Below are positions 9,181 through 17,494 of a DNA stretch of 61,850 nucleotides, in pieces. Under the pieces are notes generated by a model. It made no database searches, was not told the origin of the DNA, and saw nothing but the letters and a program-made list of their open reading frames with translations. The stretch's first letter is position 1, and the number at the start of each line of letters is the position of its first letter. Location of the stretch: assembly GCA_903879915.1 (NCBI GenBank), contig CAIRNJ010000045.1, positions 1 to 61,850 of the forward strand, read 5' to 3'. Source of the stretch: an uncultured Elusimicrobia bacterium (lineage in GTDB: Bacteria > Elusimicrobiota > Elusimicrobia > Elusimicrobiales > UBA9959). The translations under genes were made by a program, and so were the position numbers.

Positions 9181-9239
9181 TGTCAACGGCGCGGCGGGCG
9201 CGGCCGGCTGTTGACATTGTTGAAGCGGCTTTCTATACT
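9181..9239 (+). promoter_or_regulatory. Consensus sigma-70 promoter for the TlpA genes, with an inverted TTGACA
   Basis: TTGACA at 9211-9216 and TATACT at 9234-9239 are separated by exactly 17 bp. This is a near-perfect housekeeping promoter facing the redoxin genes and leaves a leader of roughly 85 nt. The -35 box is half of an inverted repeat: TGTCAAC at 9181-9187 against GTTGACA at 9210-9216. The mirror half could be a -35 box for the divergent peptidase, although no good -10 is seen there. The repeat could also be an operator. Confidence 0.7.
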
Positions 9240-9330
9240 TTAGCCGCCGGGCAAGAACGCTCCCGCTTATTTCAGCCGGGGGCCTTTATTTTGTAATCTT
9301 CTGTTTATAACGGCTCCACAGGAACGACCA

Positions 9331-9918
9331 ATGACAACAAAGACTGTTTTTAAACTGATTCTGCTCGCGGGCGTGGCGGCGGGCTTCGCCTGCAAAGACA
9401 AAGAAAAAGCGGCCGCCCCGGACGCCGGGACGGACGCGAAGGCCGTGACCGCCGTAGTAAAAATAGAAGAGGTGAAGACGGCGGACTATATAAAGAAAGA
9501 CACCTACTTCCGGCTGCCCGCGCTGAATGGCGGTGAAATAGACCTGAAGAACTACGCGGACAGGCCGGTACTGATAATGTTCTTCAGCGAAACCTGCCCG
9601 TATTGCCGCCAGGCCGCCCCTTTCCTGGAAACCCTTCACAAAACCTATAAGGAGAGAGGCCTTGCCGTATTGGGCATTTGCATAGAGAACGATCCCAGGA
9701 CCGCCGGGCGTTTTGCGAAGGATCTTGGGCTCACTTTCCCGCTGGCCTATAAAGGGATGCAGGTTCTCCGGCAGTACAAAGCCCAGGGCGTTCCTTACAT
9801 TTACCTGCTGAACGCGGAACATGAAGCTTTTGCCCTCTGGCCGGGCTATTCGCCGCAGTTCAATAGCTCGGTAAAAAGAGCCGTAGAAAAGAATTTGCCG
9901 CAGCCTGAGAAGATATAA
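9331..9918 (+). CDS. TlpA-like thiol-disulfide oxidoreductase (redoxin), copy 1
   Basis: A 195-aa exported redoxin. It has an N-terminal hydrophobic helix ending in GFAC (Cys21), which could be a lipidation site although the lipobox is not canonical. A charged/Ala-rich spacer is followed by a thioredoxin-fold domain of the TlpA/AhpC type. The active site is CPYC (Cys89, Cys92) after SET, and the cis-proline is in GVPYIYLL. A likely role is reduction or peroxide handling of periplasmic thiols. It is the first gene after a strong promoter and is followed by a paralogue sharing LGLTFPLAY, QYKAQGVPYI and WPGY-type segments. Confidence 0.85.
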   Translation: MTTKTVFKLILLAGVAAGFACKDKEKAAAPDAGTDAKAVTAVVKIEEVKTADYIKKDTYFRLPALNGGEIDLKNYADRPVLIMFFSETCPYCRQAAPFLETLHKTYKERGLAVLGICIENDPRTAGRFAKDLGLTFPLAYKGMQVLRQYKAQGVPYIYLLNAEHEAFALWPGYSPQFNSSVKRAVEKNLPQPEKI

Positions 9919-9989
9919 GATTCCCGGGGACCGATAAAATTAATACAATAAGGATCGCTGCGGCAGATCTCACGGGAACACACAACGAC

Positions 9990-10649
9990 ATGAATATCAC
10001 TAAAACGCTCGGTTTAATACTGGTCTATATTACAGCTTTCGCTTATTTCGGAGAATGCACGGTTACGCCTGACGCCGGGCTGCTTCCGACCGAAGCCTCC
10101 TGCGAACAAGCGTCCCTTGCGGCGCAGCCCGCCCCGCAGGCGGCTGAAACCGCGCAGGCCGCGGCAGCGAAGCCCGCGCCGGCGCAGGCCGTCAAGCCCG
10201 CCGCCGCGCAGGCCGCGCGCCCCGCTTACGAAAAAAAAGAGACTTACTTCGCTCTTCCCGCCGTGGCGGGGGGAAAGATAGACCTCGCCGCCTACGCGGG
10301 CAGGCCCGTGATGTTCATGCTGTTCACCGAGAACTGCCCTTACTGCCGCAAGGCCGCTCCCGCGCTGGAAAAACTTTACAAGGCCTACGGGCCGAAAGGC
10401 CTGACGGTGCTGGGCATATGCATACAGGACGACGCCGAAGCCGCGAAGAATTTCGCGGCCGACCGCGGCGTAACCTTCCCGCTCGCCTACGCCGGCCGCG
10501 ACGTCTACCGGCAGTACAGGGCGCAGGGCGTGCCTTACATCTTCCTGCTTGACGCCCGGCACGAGCCTGTCACGGTCTGGCCCGGCTACGACCAGTCCTT
10601 CGATACGGAGATGGCCCAGGCCGTAGAAAAGGAACTCGCCAAGATCTAG
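9990..10649 (+). CDS. TlpA-like thiol-disulfide oxidoreductase (redoxin), copy 2
   Basis: A 219-aa paralogue of the preceding gene. It has an N-terminal signal or anchor helix, a long Ala/Pro/Lys linker (about residues 35-80), then a redoxin domain with CPYC (Cys116, Cys119) and the cis-Pro segment GVPYIFLL. The two catalytic domains align along their whole length (LPA-GG-IDL-Y--RPV, CPYCR-AAP-LE-L, LGIC). This indicates tandem duplication, with the second copy gaining a longer linker. It probably sits tethered in the periplasm. The 70-bp gap between the copies holds no obvious promoter. Confidence 0.85.
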   Translation: MNITKTLGLILVYITAFAYFGECTVTPDAGLLPTEASCEQASLAAQPAPQAAETAQAAAAKPAPAQAVKPAAAQAARPAYEKKETYFALPAVAGGKIDLAAYAGRPVMFMLFTENCPYCRKAAPALEKLYKAYGPKGLTVLGICIQDDAEAAKNFAADRGVTFPLAYAGRDVYRQYRAQGVPYIFLLDARHEPVTVWPGYDQSFDTEMAQAVEKELAKI

Positions 10650-10673
10650 CCGCGGCGGCAAAGGAAAACCAGC

Positions 10674-11792
10674 GTGTCCATAGCTATTCAGAAGGGCGGC
10701 ATACTCATCCACCGCGTGTTCGACGTGGGCGGAGAGATCTCCCTGACGCGGGCCGAACAGCTGATCAGCGAGACCGGCAAAGGCCCCCGCCTTAAGTTCT
10801 CCACCAATACCCGCAAAGCCATCATCATAAAGGACGCGCCCCTTAAAACCGAGCTCGGGGTGGAGACCCTCGATCTGCCCTCGGGCGCCTTCCCGGTCAG
10901 GATATTCGCGCGCCTGTGGAACTACGGCGTTATCTCCATCACGCTGGAACTGGATATCCCGCCGGACACCCCGTGGGACAGCCTGGTAAAGCTGGCCGCC
11001 GAACTGGAGGCCTCCGAGGAGGTGGACCTGGTGGCCCTGGGCCGCAAGGACGCGCTGAAGCGGCAGATACTGCCGGCCATAGCCGATCCCGCCGACTGGG
11101 ACATTTTCGAGGACTACATCACCTATATAGTGGAGAAGGCCGACGGCCTGGGGAACCCGCGCGAATTCATAAAGAAGGTGGACGTGGCGGCGCTGATACT
11201 GGCCGAGGACAAGGAAATACTGGGCGAGGAATCCCGGGATTTCATACTGGAAAGCGCCATACAGTATTCCAGCACCGACCTGGCGATAATAGACTGGAAC
11301 TCGGCCCTGCTGATAGAGCCCGAGGGGCAGCGGGACGTGGCCGACGCGATAGAGTTCTCGCTCACGCATCTGCTGGAATTCCGCTATTACGACGAGATGC
11401 TGGGCCGGAAGCTCGACGAGCTTTACGACGCCATGGACCAGAAGCGGGAAAGCGTGGCCAATATTTTCCGGAACTTCTACGCCGACATCGCCGAGGATTC
11501 CAGCCGCAAGTACATGGAATTCTCGGAGTTCCTCGGGCGGGTGGAGAACTCGCTCAAGACCGTCGGCGACCCCTACCTGGCCGTGGTCTTCAGGGCTTCC
11601 GCGCTGGAGTTCCACTTCGACGACTGGCGCAAGAGCATCTCGCGCAAGATGGAGACCCTGGCGCAGATAAGCCAGATCCTGCACGGCGAGGTGAACACCC
11701 GCCGCAGCCACTGGCTGGAAATAATAATTATCGTGCTGATCGCGGTGGAAATGGTGCCGATGATGCTGGACTTATGGAAGTTCCTGCACTGA
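10674..11792 (+). CDS. RMD1/YagE-type (DUF155) membrane-anchored protein
   Basis: A 372-aa protein that starts at GTG (10674) after AAAGGAA. The order of segments (ARLWNYGVISITLEL, a long helical middle with EFRYYDEMLGRKLDELYDAM, and a C-terminal hydrophobic helix preceded by RRSHWLE) matches the RMD1/YagE (DUF155) family as I know it. Members are tail-anchored and poorly characterised; in fungi they are linked to meiotic division and mitochondrial gene expression. It lies 24 bp after the second redoxin, probably in the same transcript. Its last 21 bases overlap the end of the convergent M23 peptidase gene. The family call is by recognition of segments only. Confidence 0.6.
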   Translation: MSIAIQKGGILIHRVFDVGGEISLTRAEQLISETGKGPRLKFSTNTRKAIIIKDAPLKTELGVETLDLPSGAFPVRIFARLWNYGVISITLELDIPPDTPWDSLVKLAAELEASEEVDLVALGRKDALKRQILPAIADPADWDIFEDYITYIVEKADGLGNPREFIKKVDVAALILAEDKEILGEESRDFILESAIQYSSTDLAIIDWNSALLIEPEGQRDVADAIEFSLTHLLEFRYYDEMLGRKLDELYDAMDQKRESVANIFRNFYADIAEDSSRKYMEFSEFLGRVENSLKTVGDPYLAVVFRASALEFHFDDWRKSISRKMETLAQISQILHGEVNTRRSHWLEIIIIVLIAVEMVPMMLDLWKFLH

Positions 11793-12968
11793 CAGCGCTT
11801 TTATAGCCGCCGCCACGGCCTCTTTGCCCCTGCCGCTCACGCCGCCGCTCGAGCGGTATTTTATTTTCAGGAAATTCAGGGGTTTTCCGTTCTGCTTCAG
11901 GCGGAAGTCCAGGTGCGGCCCGCTGGAAAGCCCGCTGGACCCCACATAGCCTATCACGTCGCCCTGCCCGACGCGCCGCCCGCCGCGCACGCCCTTGGCG
12001 AAGCGCAGCAGGTGCCCGTAGGTGGACTCGTAGCCGGAGGAGTGGCGCAGGATGATCAGCCTGCCGTTGCCGCCCTTCCACCCCGAGAACGAAACAGTGC
12101 CGTCCGCCACGGCGGAAACCGGCGTGCCGGCCGGGGCCGCGTAATCTATGCCGAGGTGCGGCCGCACGTATTTCAGTATCGGGTGGAAACGCTTGTAGGT
12201 GAAGTAGGAGGAAATGCGGCGGTAATGCAGCGGCGCGCGCAGGAACATGTTGCGCAGCGACTCGCCCCTTTCGTCGTAATACGCGCCCTGGTACTCGGCG
12301 GCGGCCTTGCGGCCGGTTTCCACCCCGTTGTAAACGGCCGCGGTTATTTTAGGGGAGAGCACCTTGCCCGCCGGGTCGCTTTTATAATCCCAGGCCAGCG
12401 CCCAGCTGTCCCCGCCGCGCACTTCGGTCAGGAAGTCCACGGACCAGGAGAACACGTCGGTATAGTCGAGGATCACCGCCGGCGGCACGCCGCCCGCCGT
12501 CATGGATTCCCACAGCGAGGATTTTATCCGGCCGCTGGCTGCGGAGGAGGCGGCCGTGATCTCCACGGGCCGCACCGAAACGGAGAATTTCCCGCCGGCG
12601 GAGGGGAACAGCAGATAGTTGTTCAGGTCCTTGGCCACCACCAGGTACTTCAGCGCGCCCGCCGTGGAGAAAACGATGCTGTAGGAATCTTCCCGGCGCA
12701 GGCGGCGCAGGCTGACGCTCCTGGCAAGGGCCGCGCTGATGCCGGCCCGGGCGGCGTCGCCCAGCCCCTCGGCCTTGAAGACCGTGTCGAGGGGGCCGGT
12801 GAAATTCCCGGACGCCACGCGCAGCAGCTTCGCGTTGGGGAGGGGTTTGCCGCCTTCGCGGCGGACCAGCAGGTTAAGGACCGCGGCGAACACGACCGCC
12901 GCCGCGAGGAAGCCGGCCAGCAGCGCCCACCGCGTCCTTTGCCTGTTGCCGTACGCCCGGTGCAGCAT
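11772..12968 (-). CDS. M23 family peptidoglycan endopeptidase with HLD variant
   Basis: A murein-active LytM/M23 metallopeptidase, 398 aa. One membrane helix (residues 15-33) anchors it at the inner membrane facing the periplasm. The middle region (about 45-245) resembles the OPA/peptidoglycan-binding N-terminal parts of MepM-type enzymes. The catalytic domain has HLGID (His271, Asp275), STYGHL (His319) and GPHLDFRL (His352, Asp354). In most active enzymes the last motif is HxH, so one zinc ligand is replaced by Asp here. HLD variants may still bind metal, or the protein may act as an amidase activator. The ATG overlaps the glutamine synthetase stop (TGATG), so the two are coupled. Confidence 0.87.
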   Translation of the reverse strand: MLHRAYGNRQRTRWALLAGFLAAAVVFAAVLNLLVRREGGKPLPNAKLLRVASGNFTGPLDTVFKAEGLGDAARAGISAALARSVSLRRLRREDSYSIVFSTAGALKYLVVAKDLNNYLLFPSAGGKFSVSVRPVEITAASSAASGRIKSSLWESMTAGGVPPAVILDYTDVFSWSVDFLTEVRGGDSWALAWDYKSDPAGKVLSPKITAAVYNGVETGRKAAAEYQGAYYDERGESLRNMFLRAPLHYRRISSYFTYKRFHPILKYVRPHLGIDYAAPAGTPVSAVADGTVSFSGWKGGNGRLIILRHSSGYESTYGHLLRFAKGVRGGRRVGQGDVIGYVGSSGLSSGPHLDFRLKQNGKPLNFLKIKYRSSGGVSGRGKEAVAAAIKALSVQELP

Positions 12969-14458
12969 CAGCAGTACAGGTATTCTTCAACCAGTTTCTT
13001 TATCTCTTCTTCCTTGCCGAACAGGCGCTCGCTGAGGTTGCGGTCGTCGTAGGCCTTAAGACGTTTTATCGTAGAGTCTATCACCTGCGGCGTGAATACG
13101 CCGCGCGCCTCGAACATCGCGCGGCTGTTTTCCAGCGCCTCGGCGGAAGCCCAGCAGGAAGGGGGAAGCTTGGGCAGCTTCTCGGTGATCACGGCGTGCT
13201 CTTTGTGGTAGATGTTCTTGTCCACGAAATACTTGTCGGCGTAAGCCAGCGCGTCGGAGCGCTCGAAGCCCCGGCGGGCGGCCACGCAAAGCCCGGCCAT
13301 CAGGAAATGCAGGTTGGCGGAGCCGTCAGCGGAGCGGACTTCCACCGTCTGCCTGGATTCGACCTGCGGCGCCGGCGAGCCCGGGTTGGCGTCCTTCACC
13401 ATGCCGCCGGCGTTGGTCCAGCCGAGCGGGATGCGGATCAGCGCGGAGCGGTTGCGGTAGGCCCAGCAGACGTTGATGGGCGCCTCCTGGTGCGGCACCA
13501 GGCGGAAATAAGAGGTGGGCACGGTGTTGCCGAAAGCGGTCATGGGCGCGGCCAGCTCCAGGAAACCGGCTATCAGCTTCCTGGCCGGGGCGGACAGAGC
13601 GCCTTTCTCGAGCATCGCGTTCTTGCCGTTCTTCATCAGGCAGGTATGCACGTGCAGCCCGGAGCCCGCGTGGCCGATGGAGATCTTGGGGGCGAAGGAG
13701 ATCACCACGCCGTACTTGTTGCCTATGCCGGACAGCATCCACTTGGCCACCGCCAGCTGGTCGGCCGCCTCGGAGGCGGGCACGGGCAGGAACTCTATCT
13801 CCTGCTGGGACATTTCGGAATCCTCGGTGCGGATGAAGCCCACTTCGGAGTGGCCGTACTTTATGCGGCCGCCGGCCTCGGCTATGGCCGCCATCGCCTC
13901 GGTGCGCAGGCCTTCCCACTTGGAGAAAGGATAGGATTCGTGGTAGCCTTTCTGCGTGACGGTGGGATACAGCATGTTCTTCGGAGAGATAACGTAATAT
14001 TCCAGCTCGCCCATGGCGTGGAACTCGAAGCCGGAGACCTTCCTGAACTCCGCCTCGGCGCGGCGCAGCGTTTCGGCGGGGGCGCCGGCGAACGGCTTGC
14101 CGTCGGGGGTATAGAAGGAGCAGAGGATGTCTATGGCCGGGGTCACGGAAAAAGGATTTACGAAGGCCGTGCGGTAGCGCGGCATCACGTAGAGGTCGCT
14201 GGAGCCGGCGTCTATGCCTTTGAAAAGGCTGGACCCGTCCACGCGCTCGCCGGAGGTGAGTATGCGGTCCAGGTATTTTTCGTCGTTGATGATGAAATTC
14301 AGCGTCTTCAGGCGGCCGTCCCCCGCGGCGTAGCGGAAATTAACCATCTTGATGCCGTGGGCCTTGATATACTTCACGATGTCGGCGCGGGTGAAGTCCC
14401 GGGGCTCCTTATTAAGGAAAGCGGCTATTTTATTGGCGTAAATCTTATTCTGGCTCAT
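12968..14458 (-). CDS. glnA: Glutamine synthetase family protein
   Basis: ATP-dependent synthesis of glutamine from glutamate and ammonia. The 496-aa protein has the N-terminal beta-grasp domain (VNFRYAAGDGRLKTLNF) and the catalytic domain with glutamate-binding and metal motifs: ELEYYVI, QQEIEFLP, GSGLHVHTCL, and the ATP-binding segment NRSALIRIP. A VEVRSADGSANLHFLMA segment sits where classical enzymes read ExRxxDxxxNPYL. The usual adenylylation tyrosine loop (NLYDLPPEE) is not evident; the region reads KNIYHKEHAV. It is a divergent GS-I-like enzyme, perhaps without adenylylation control. The adjoining intergenic palindrome may be an operator. An ammonium transporter gene is about 37 kb away. 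Confidence 0.88.
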   Translation of the reverse strand: MSQNKIYANKIAAFLNKEPRDFTRADIVKYIKAHGIKMVNFRYAAGDGRLKTLNFIINDEKYLDRILTSGERVDGSSLFKGIDAGSSDLYVMPRYRTAFVNPFSVTPAIDILCSFYTPDGKPFAGAPAETLRRAEAEFRKVSGFEFHAMGELEYYVISPKNMLYPTVTQKGYHESYPFSKWEGLRTEAMAAIAEAGGRIKYGHSEVGFIRTEDSEMSQQEIEFLPVPASEAADQLAVAKWMLSGIGNKYGVVISFAPKISIGHAGSGLHVHTCLMKNGKNAMLEKGALSAPARKLIAGFLELAAPMTAFGNTVPTSYFRLVPHQEAPINVCWAYRNRSALIRIPLGWTNAGGMVKDANPGSPAPQVESRQTVEVRSADGSANLHFLMAGLCVAARRGFERSDALAYADKYFVDKNIYHKEHAVITEKLPKLPPSCWASAEALENSRAMFEARGVFTPQVIDSTIKRLKAYDDRNLSERLFGKEEEIKKLVEEYLYC

Positions 14459-14506
14459 GTTCTGTGCTCCCTGTCTCCCTTATCCTTTATTTAAAATGAT
14501 AACAAA

Positions 14507-14548
14507 TTTTGCCGGCCGGCAAAAAGTTCAGCACCGGCAATTTGAACT
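14507..14548. promoter_or_regulatory. Palindromes between glutamine synthetase and the envelope operon
   Basis: This divergent 167-bp intergenic region holds an 18-bp perfect palindrome, TTTTGCCGGCCGGCAAAA (14507-14524). It is followed at once by AGTTCA-N12-TGAACT (14525-14530 and 14543-14548). Neither is followed by a T-run in either direction, so an operator or a leader structure is more likely than a terminator. AT-rich sequence at 14488-14510 is a plausible -10 region for glnA. The binding protein is unknown. Confidence 0.4.
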
Positions 14549-14625
14549 CCCGGGCATTTTTTGTTAACCTTAATCCGGTGGGTGACAGGGATATGTTTTA
14601 ACGCCGACTTAACCGGGGGCACAGA

Positions 14626-16212
14626 ATGAAAAACACCGCCGCAGCGCTGCTAATTTTACTGACCTGTCCCGCCGCGCGGGCCCAGACGGAGTTCCACGCC
14701 TCCAACGAATTGTCGATAACGCAGAACGACATGTTCGGCGCCGGCAAAGGCGCCTCTTCGCTGAGCAGGGGCCTGAACTACCTGGACGTCCTCAACCTTT
14801 ACGGCAGCGGGACCAAAGGCGGCTGGAGCTACAATTACACGGCCGGGACCAAGATAACCGACGACGACCGCGCGGACGCGAAACGGGTTTCGCTCACCAA
14901 CATACAGGGCCGGGCCGCCAAAGGCGCTCACACCATAACCGCGGGCGACGTGTTCGAATCTTTCTCGCAGTACGCGCTGGGCACCTCGCTGAAGGGCGGC
15001 TCTTACCGTTTCCTTAAAGAAGGGGCCCGGCTGCCGCAGGTCACCGCGCTGTTCGGCTGGGCGTACCCGCGCTGGGACAGCCTCTGGAAAGATCCCGTGA
15101 CGCGCACCTTGCGCCGCCAGGCCGCGGGCCTGCGCGTAAAACAGGATATCAATTCCGGCCTGTGGGCGGGGCTGAGCGCGGTGGCGGGCAAGGACACCGG
15201 CAGGATGAACGCCGGCGACGCGCTGTATGACGCGAAGAACTATACTTTCGACTTCAATTACGCTCCCCTGCCCGGCCTGACCATGGCCGGAGAGCACTCG
15301 ATGTCGGACAGCGCGCTGTCCGCCTCGGCGGGGACGACGGAGGTTTCGTCCAAGGGCAACGCCACCCGCGTGGAGCTTGTGGGCGACGCGGACCCCAGCC
15401 GGGTTTCGCTGGAATACGAGAACGTGGAACCCGCCTTTTACTCGGCGCTGGGGTCCGCCACGCCGGACCGCCGCAAGCTAAAGACCAAATGGCGCTACAA
15501 GTACTCGAAGCGGGTCACTATTACGTCGGGCCTGCTGTGGTACCGCAACAACCTGGACGCCTCCAGGGCGGCCGGCACGACCGACAACTGGAAACCGGAA
15601 CTCTCGGCGGCCATAAAGAAGCCATTCTCCTCGCGGCCTTATTCTTTCGCGGACCTCTCCTATAAGTTCGACCGCAAGTTCGGCGGCGGCTCCAGCGGCG
15701 CCGACCATTACCTGAACGCCAACTACCGGGACCGCTTCGGAGAACTGGATTCCGACACCAACCTGGGCTGCACGCTCTACAGAACGAAAACGGCCGTGCG
15801 CGACTCTCAAGAGGTGAATTTCAACACCTCGCTCAATTCCCGCCACGAAGTAAAATCGGTCGTACTGAAGCCTTCCGTGAACCTCGGCACCTGGTACTCG
15901 AAGGACGAACTGGCCGACGCCACTGACAAGCTTTACGAATATTCGCTGGGCCTGGGCTTCGAGGCGCCGGACGCGAATTTCACCGGCGACGTGCGCGCCG
16001 GCAGCAACCTGCTGCGCAAATCAGCCGCCGGCGCGGACGATTCGGACAAGTTCTTCGCCGCGCTCAGCGCCTACTGGCGTCCGAAGCTGCTGGCGAAACT
16101 GAACGACTCGACCATCTTCCTGCGCGCCGGGTTCAACGATTACGCTTTCTCCACCACTTCCCGCAACTTCCGCGAGAAGAGCGTGACGGTAGGCCTCAAT
16201 ACTTCGTTCTGA
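14626..16212 (+). CDS. Predicted outer-membrane beta-barrel protein
   Basis: A 528-aa exported protein with a clean signal peptide (MKNTAAALLILL...ARAQ). The mature part is made of alternating polar/hydrophobic strands with frequent Tyr, Trp and Gly and ends in ...VGLNTSF. A terminal Phe is typical for BAM-assembled outer-membrane barrels. Strand-like segments such as GGWSYNYTAGTKI, KTKWRYKYSKRVTI and HYLNANYRDRFG recur through the sequence. No specific porin or transporter family is recognised. It starts a three-gene run, 28 bp before the next gene, which suggests that the two downstream exported proteins work with it in the envelope. Confidence 0.75.
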   Translation: MKNTAAALLILLTCPAARAQTEFHASNELSITQNDMFGAGKGASSLSRGLNYLDVLNLYGSGTKGGWSYNYTAGTKITDDDRADAKRVSLTNIQGRAAKGAHTITAGDVFESFSQYALGTSLKGGSYRFLKEGARLPQVTALFGWAYPRWDSLWKDPVTRTLRRQAAGLRVKQDINSGLWAGLSAVAGKDTGRMNAGDALYDAKNYTFDFNYAPLPGLTMAGEHSMSDSALSASAGTTEVSSKGNATRVELVGDADPSRVSLEYENVEPAFYSALGSATPDRRKLKTKWRYKYSKRVTITSGLLWYRNNLDASRAAGTTDNWKPELSAAIKKPFSSRPYSFADLSYKFDRKFGGGSSGADHYLNANYRDRFGELDSDTNLGCTLYRTKTAVRDSQEVNFNTSLNSRHEVKSVVLKPSVNLGTWYSKDELADATDKLYEYSLGLGFEAPDANFTGDVRAGSNLLRKSAAGADDSDKFFAALSAYWRPKLLAKLNDSTIFLRAGFNDYAFSTTSRNFREKSVTVGLNTSF

Positions 16213-16240
16213 CGCTTTTTCGACAAGGGAGACAAAACAT

Positions 16241-17494
16241 ATGAAAAAACTCGTCCTGATACTTGCCGCGGTCATGGCCTTCTCCGGAGCCGCCGACGCC
16301 AGATGGTGGATATTCGGCAAGTCCGCCGCCGACTTCGGGCTTAAATACCTGTACATCAACGGCATACCGGCCGACGAGACCGGCAAAGAGATCAAACTTT
16401 TCCAGGAAGCGCTGCCGCCCGGCGGCGCGGTAAAGATAAACGGCCGGGCCTCGAGCGCCACGGTGGGAAGCGTGCGGCTGACCTTGGACGGCAAGGGCAC
16501 CTGGCTGGACGTCAAATTCGCCGACAACGGGACGTTCGAATATTTTTTCAAGCCCGAAACCGGAAAAAAATACACGCTGCTCATCGAAATAACGGACACG
16601 GCGGGAAAGACCAACAACATCGAGGACACCCGCAAGGAGATAGAACTTTCCTCAGAGAACATGCAGGCCAAGGTACGGGCGGCCCTGGATACGCTCTTCG
16701 ATTCCTATAACAGGGAGAACCTCCGGGCTTTCATGGCCGGGGTGGGCGAGAACTTCGCCGGTGACAAGGCCATACTTGAAAGGGCCGTAAAGCGCGACTT
16801 CGACGCGCTGAGCAACATAATAATGCGCTATACCGTCAACAACGTGGCCGCCGGCGCGCAGGGCCGGGTGTTCGTTTCAATAAGCTATTCCCGCATGGTT
16901 TTCATCAACAAGACCGGGGCCTCCCACACCGACAGCGGCTCCACGGAATTCGTGTTCGATTCCACTGAAGGGAAACTTTCTCTTTTCAGCATGAAGCAGC
17001 CGCTGATGTTCGGTCTTTCGGACGCCGAGAACGTGGCCACCGGTGAGGTGCTGGGGAACACCGCCCCCAACCTCGTTATTAACGACACTGGCGACCTCGG
17101 CGGCGGGATACTGACAAAAAGCGTAACCTGCTCCGGGTCCGGCACCACCCTGCACTGCTTGTACTATTTTTCTACCGGAGAAAAAGGCTGCCACCCGCAG
17201 ACCGACATGGGAGAGAAAGGCGCGATAGGGGAATTCCTCATATATAATACCGCCGCGGAGCTTCACGACCTGCAGATCAAGACCTTCAACAAAGGTCTTG
17301 CCTCTCTGACGGCAACGGAAGTCCGTGACCCCGCAGGATATTCCTCCTCTAACCCTTACACCGCCACCGTTTCGGCGGGATATTCTTACGGCATAAGGAA
17401 GCCCGCCACCGGCGAATTCTGGGGGATAGAGTTCATCTCCCTGCCGGCGGCGAGCGGCGCGCAGGATACCACCTTCAGGGTAAAGAGTTTCTAA
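16241..17494 (+). CDS. Exported protein with Ig-like and NTF2-like regions, unknown function
   Basis: A 417-aa protein with a signal peptide (cut near ADA, residue 20). Residues about 30-135 look like a beta-rich Ig/Big-type domain that builds up to KKYTLLIEITDTAGKTN. Residues about 141-255 resemble an NTF2/SnoaL-like domain: a helical start (VRAALDTLFDSYNREN), a GENFAGDKA turn, then strands ending VSISYSRM. The C-terminal part has four cysteines (VTCSGSG, LHCLYY, GCHPQ...) that could form disulfides. The same helix-turn-strand pattern occurs at the C-terminus of the next gene. A good ribosome-binding site (AAGGGAGA) precedes the start. Confidence 0.65.
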   Translation: MKKLVLILAAVMAFSGAADARWWIFGKSAADFGLKYLYINGIPADETGKEIKLFQEALPPGGAVKINGRASSATVGSVRLTLDGKGTWLDVKFADNGTFEYFFKPETGKKYTLLIEITDTAGKTNNIEDTRKEIELSSENMQAKVRAALDTLFDSYNRENLRAFMAGVGENFAGDKAILERAVKRDFDALSNIIMRYTVNNVAAGAQGRVFVSISYSRMVFINKTGASHTDSGSTEFVFDSTEGKLSLFSMKQPLMFGLSDAENVATGEVLGNTAPNLVINDTGDLGGGILTKSVTCSGSGTTLHCLYYFSTGEKGCHPQTDMGEKGAIGEFLIYNTAAELHDLQIKTFNKGLASLTATEVRDPAGYSSSNPYTATVSAGYSYGIRKPATGEFWGIEFISLPAASGAQDTTFRVKSF

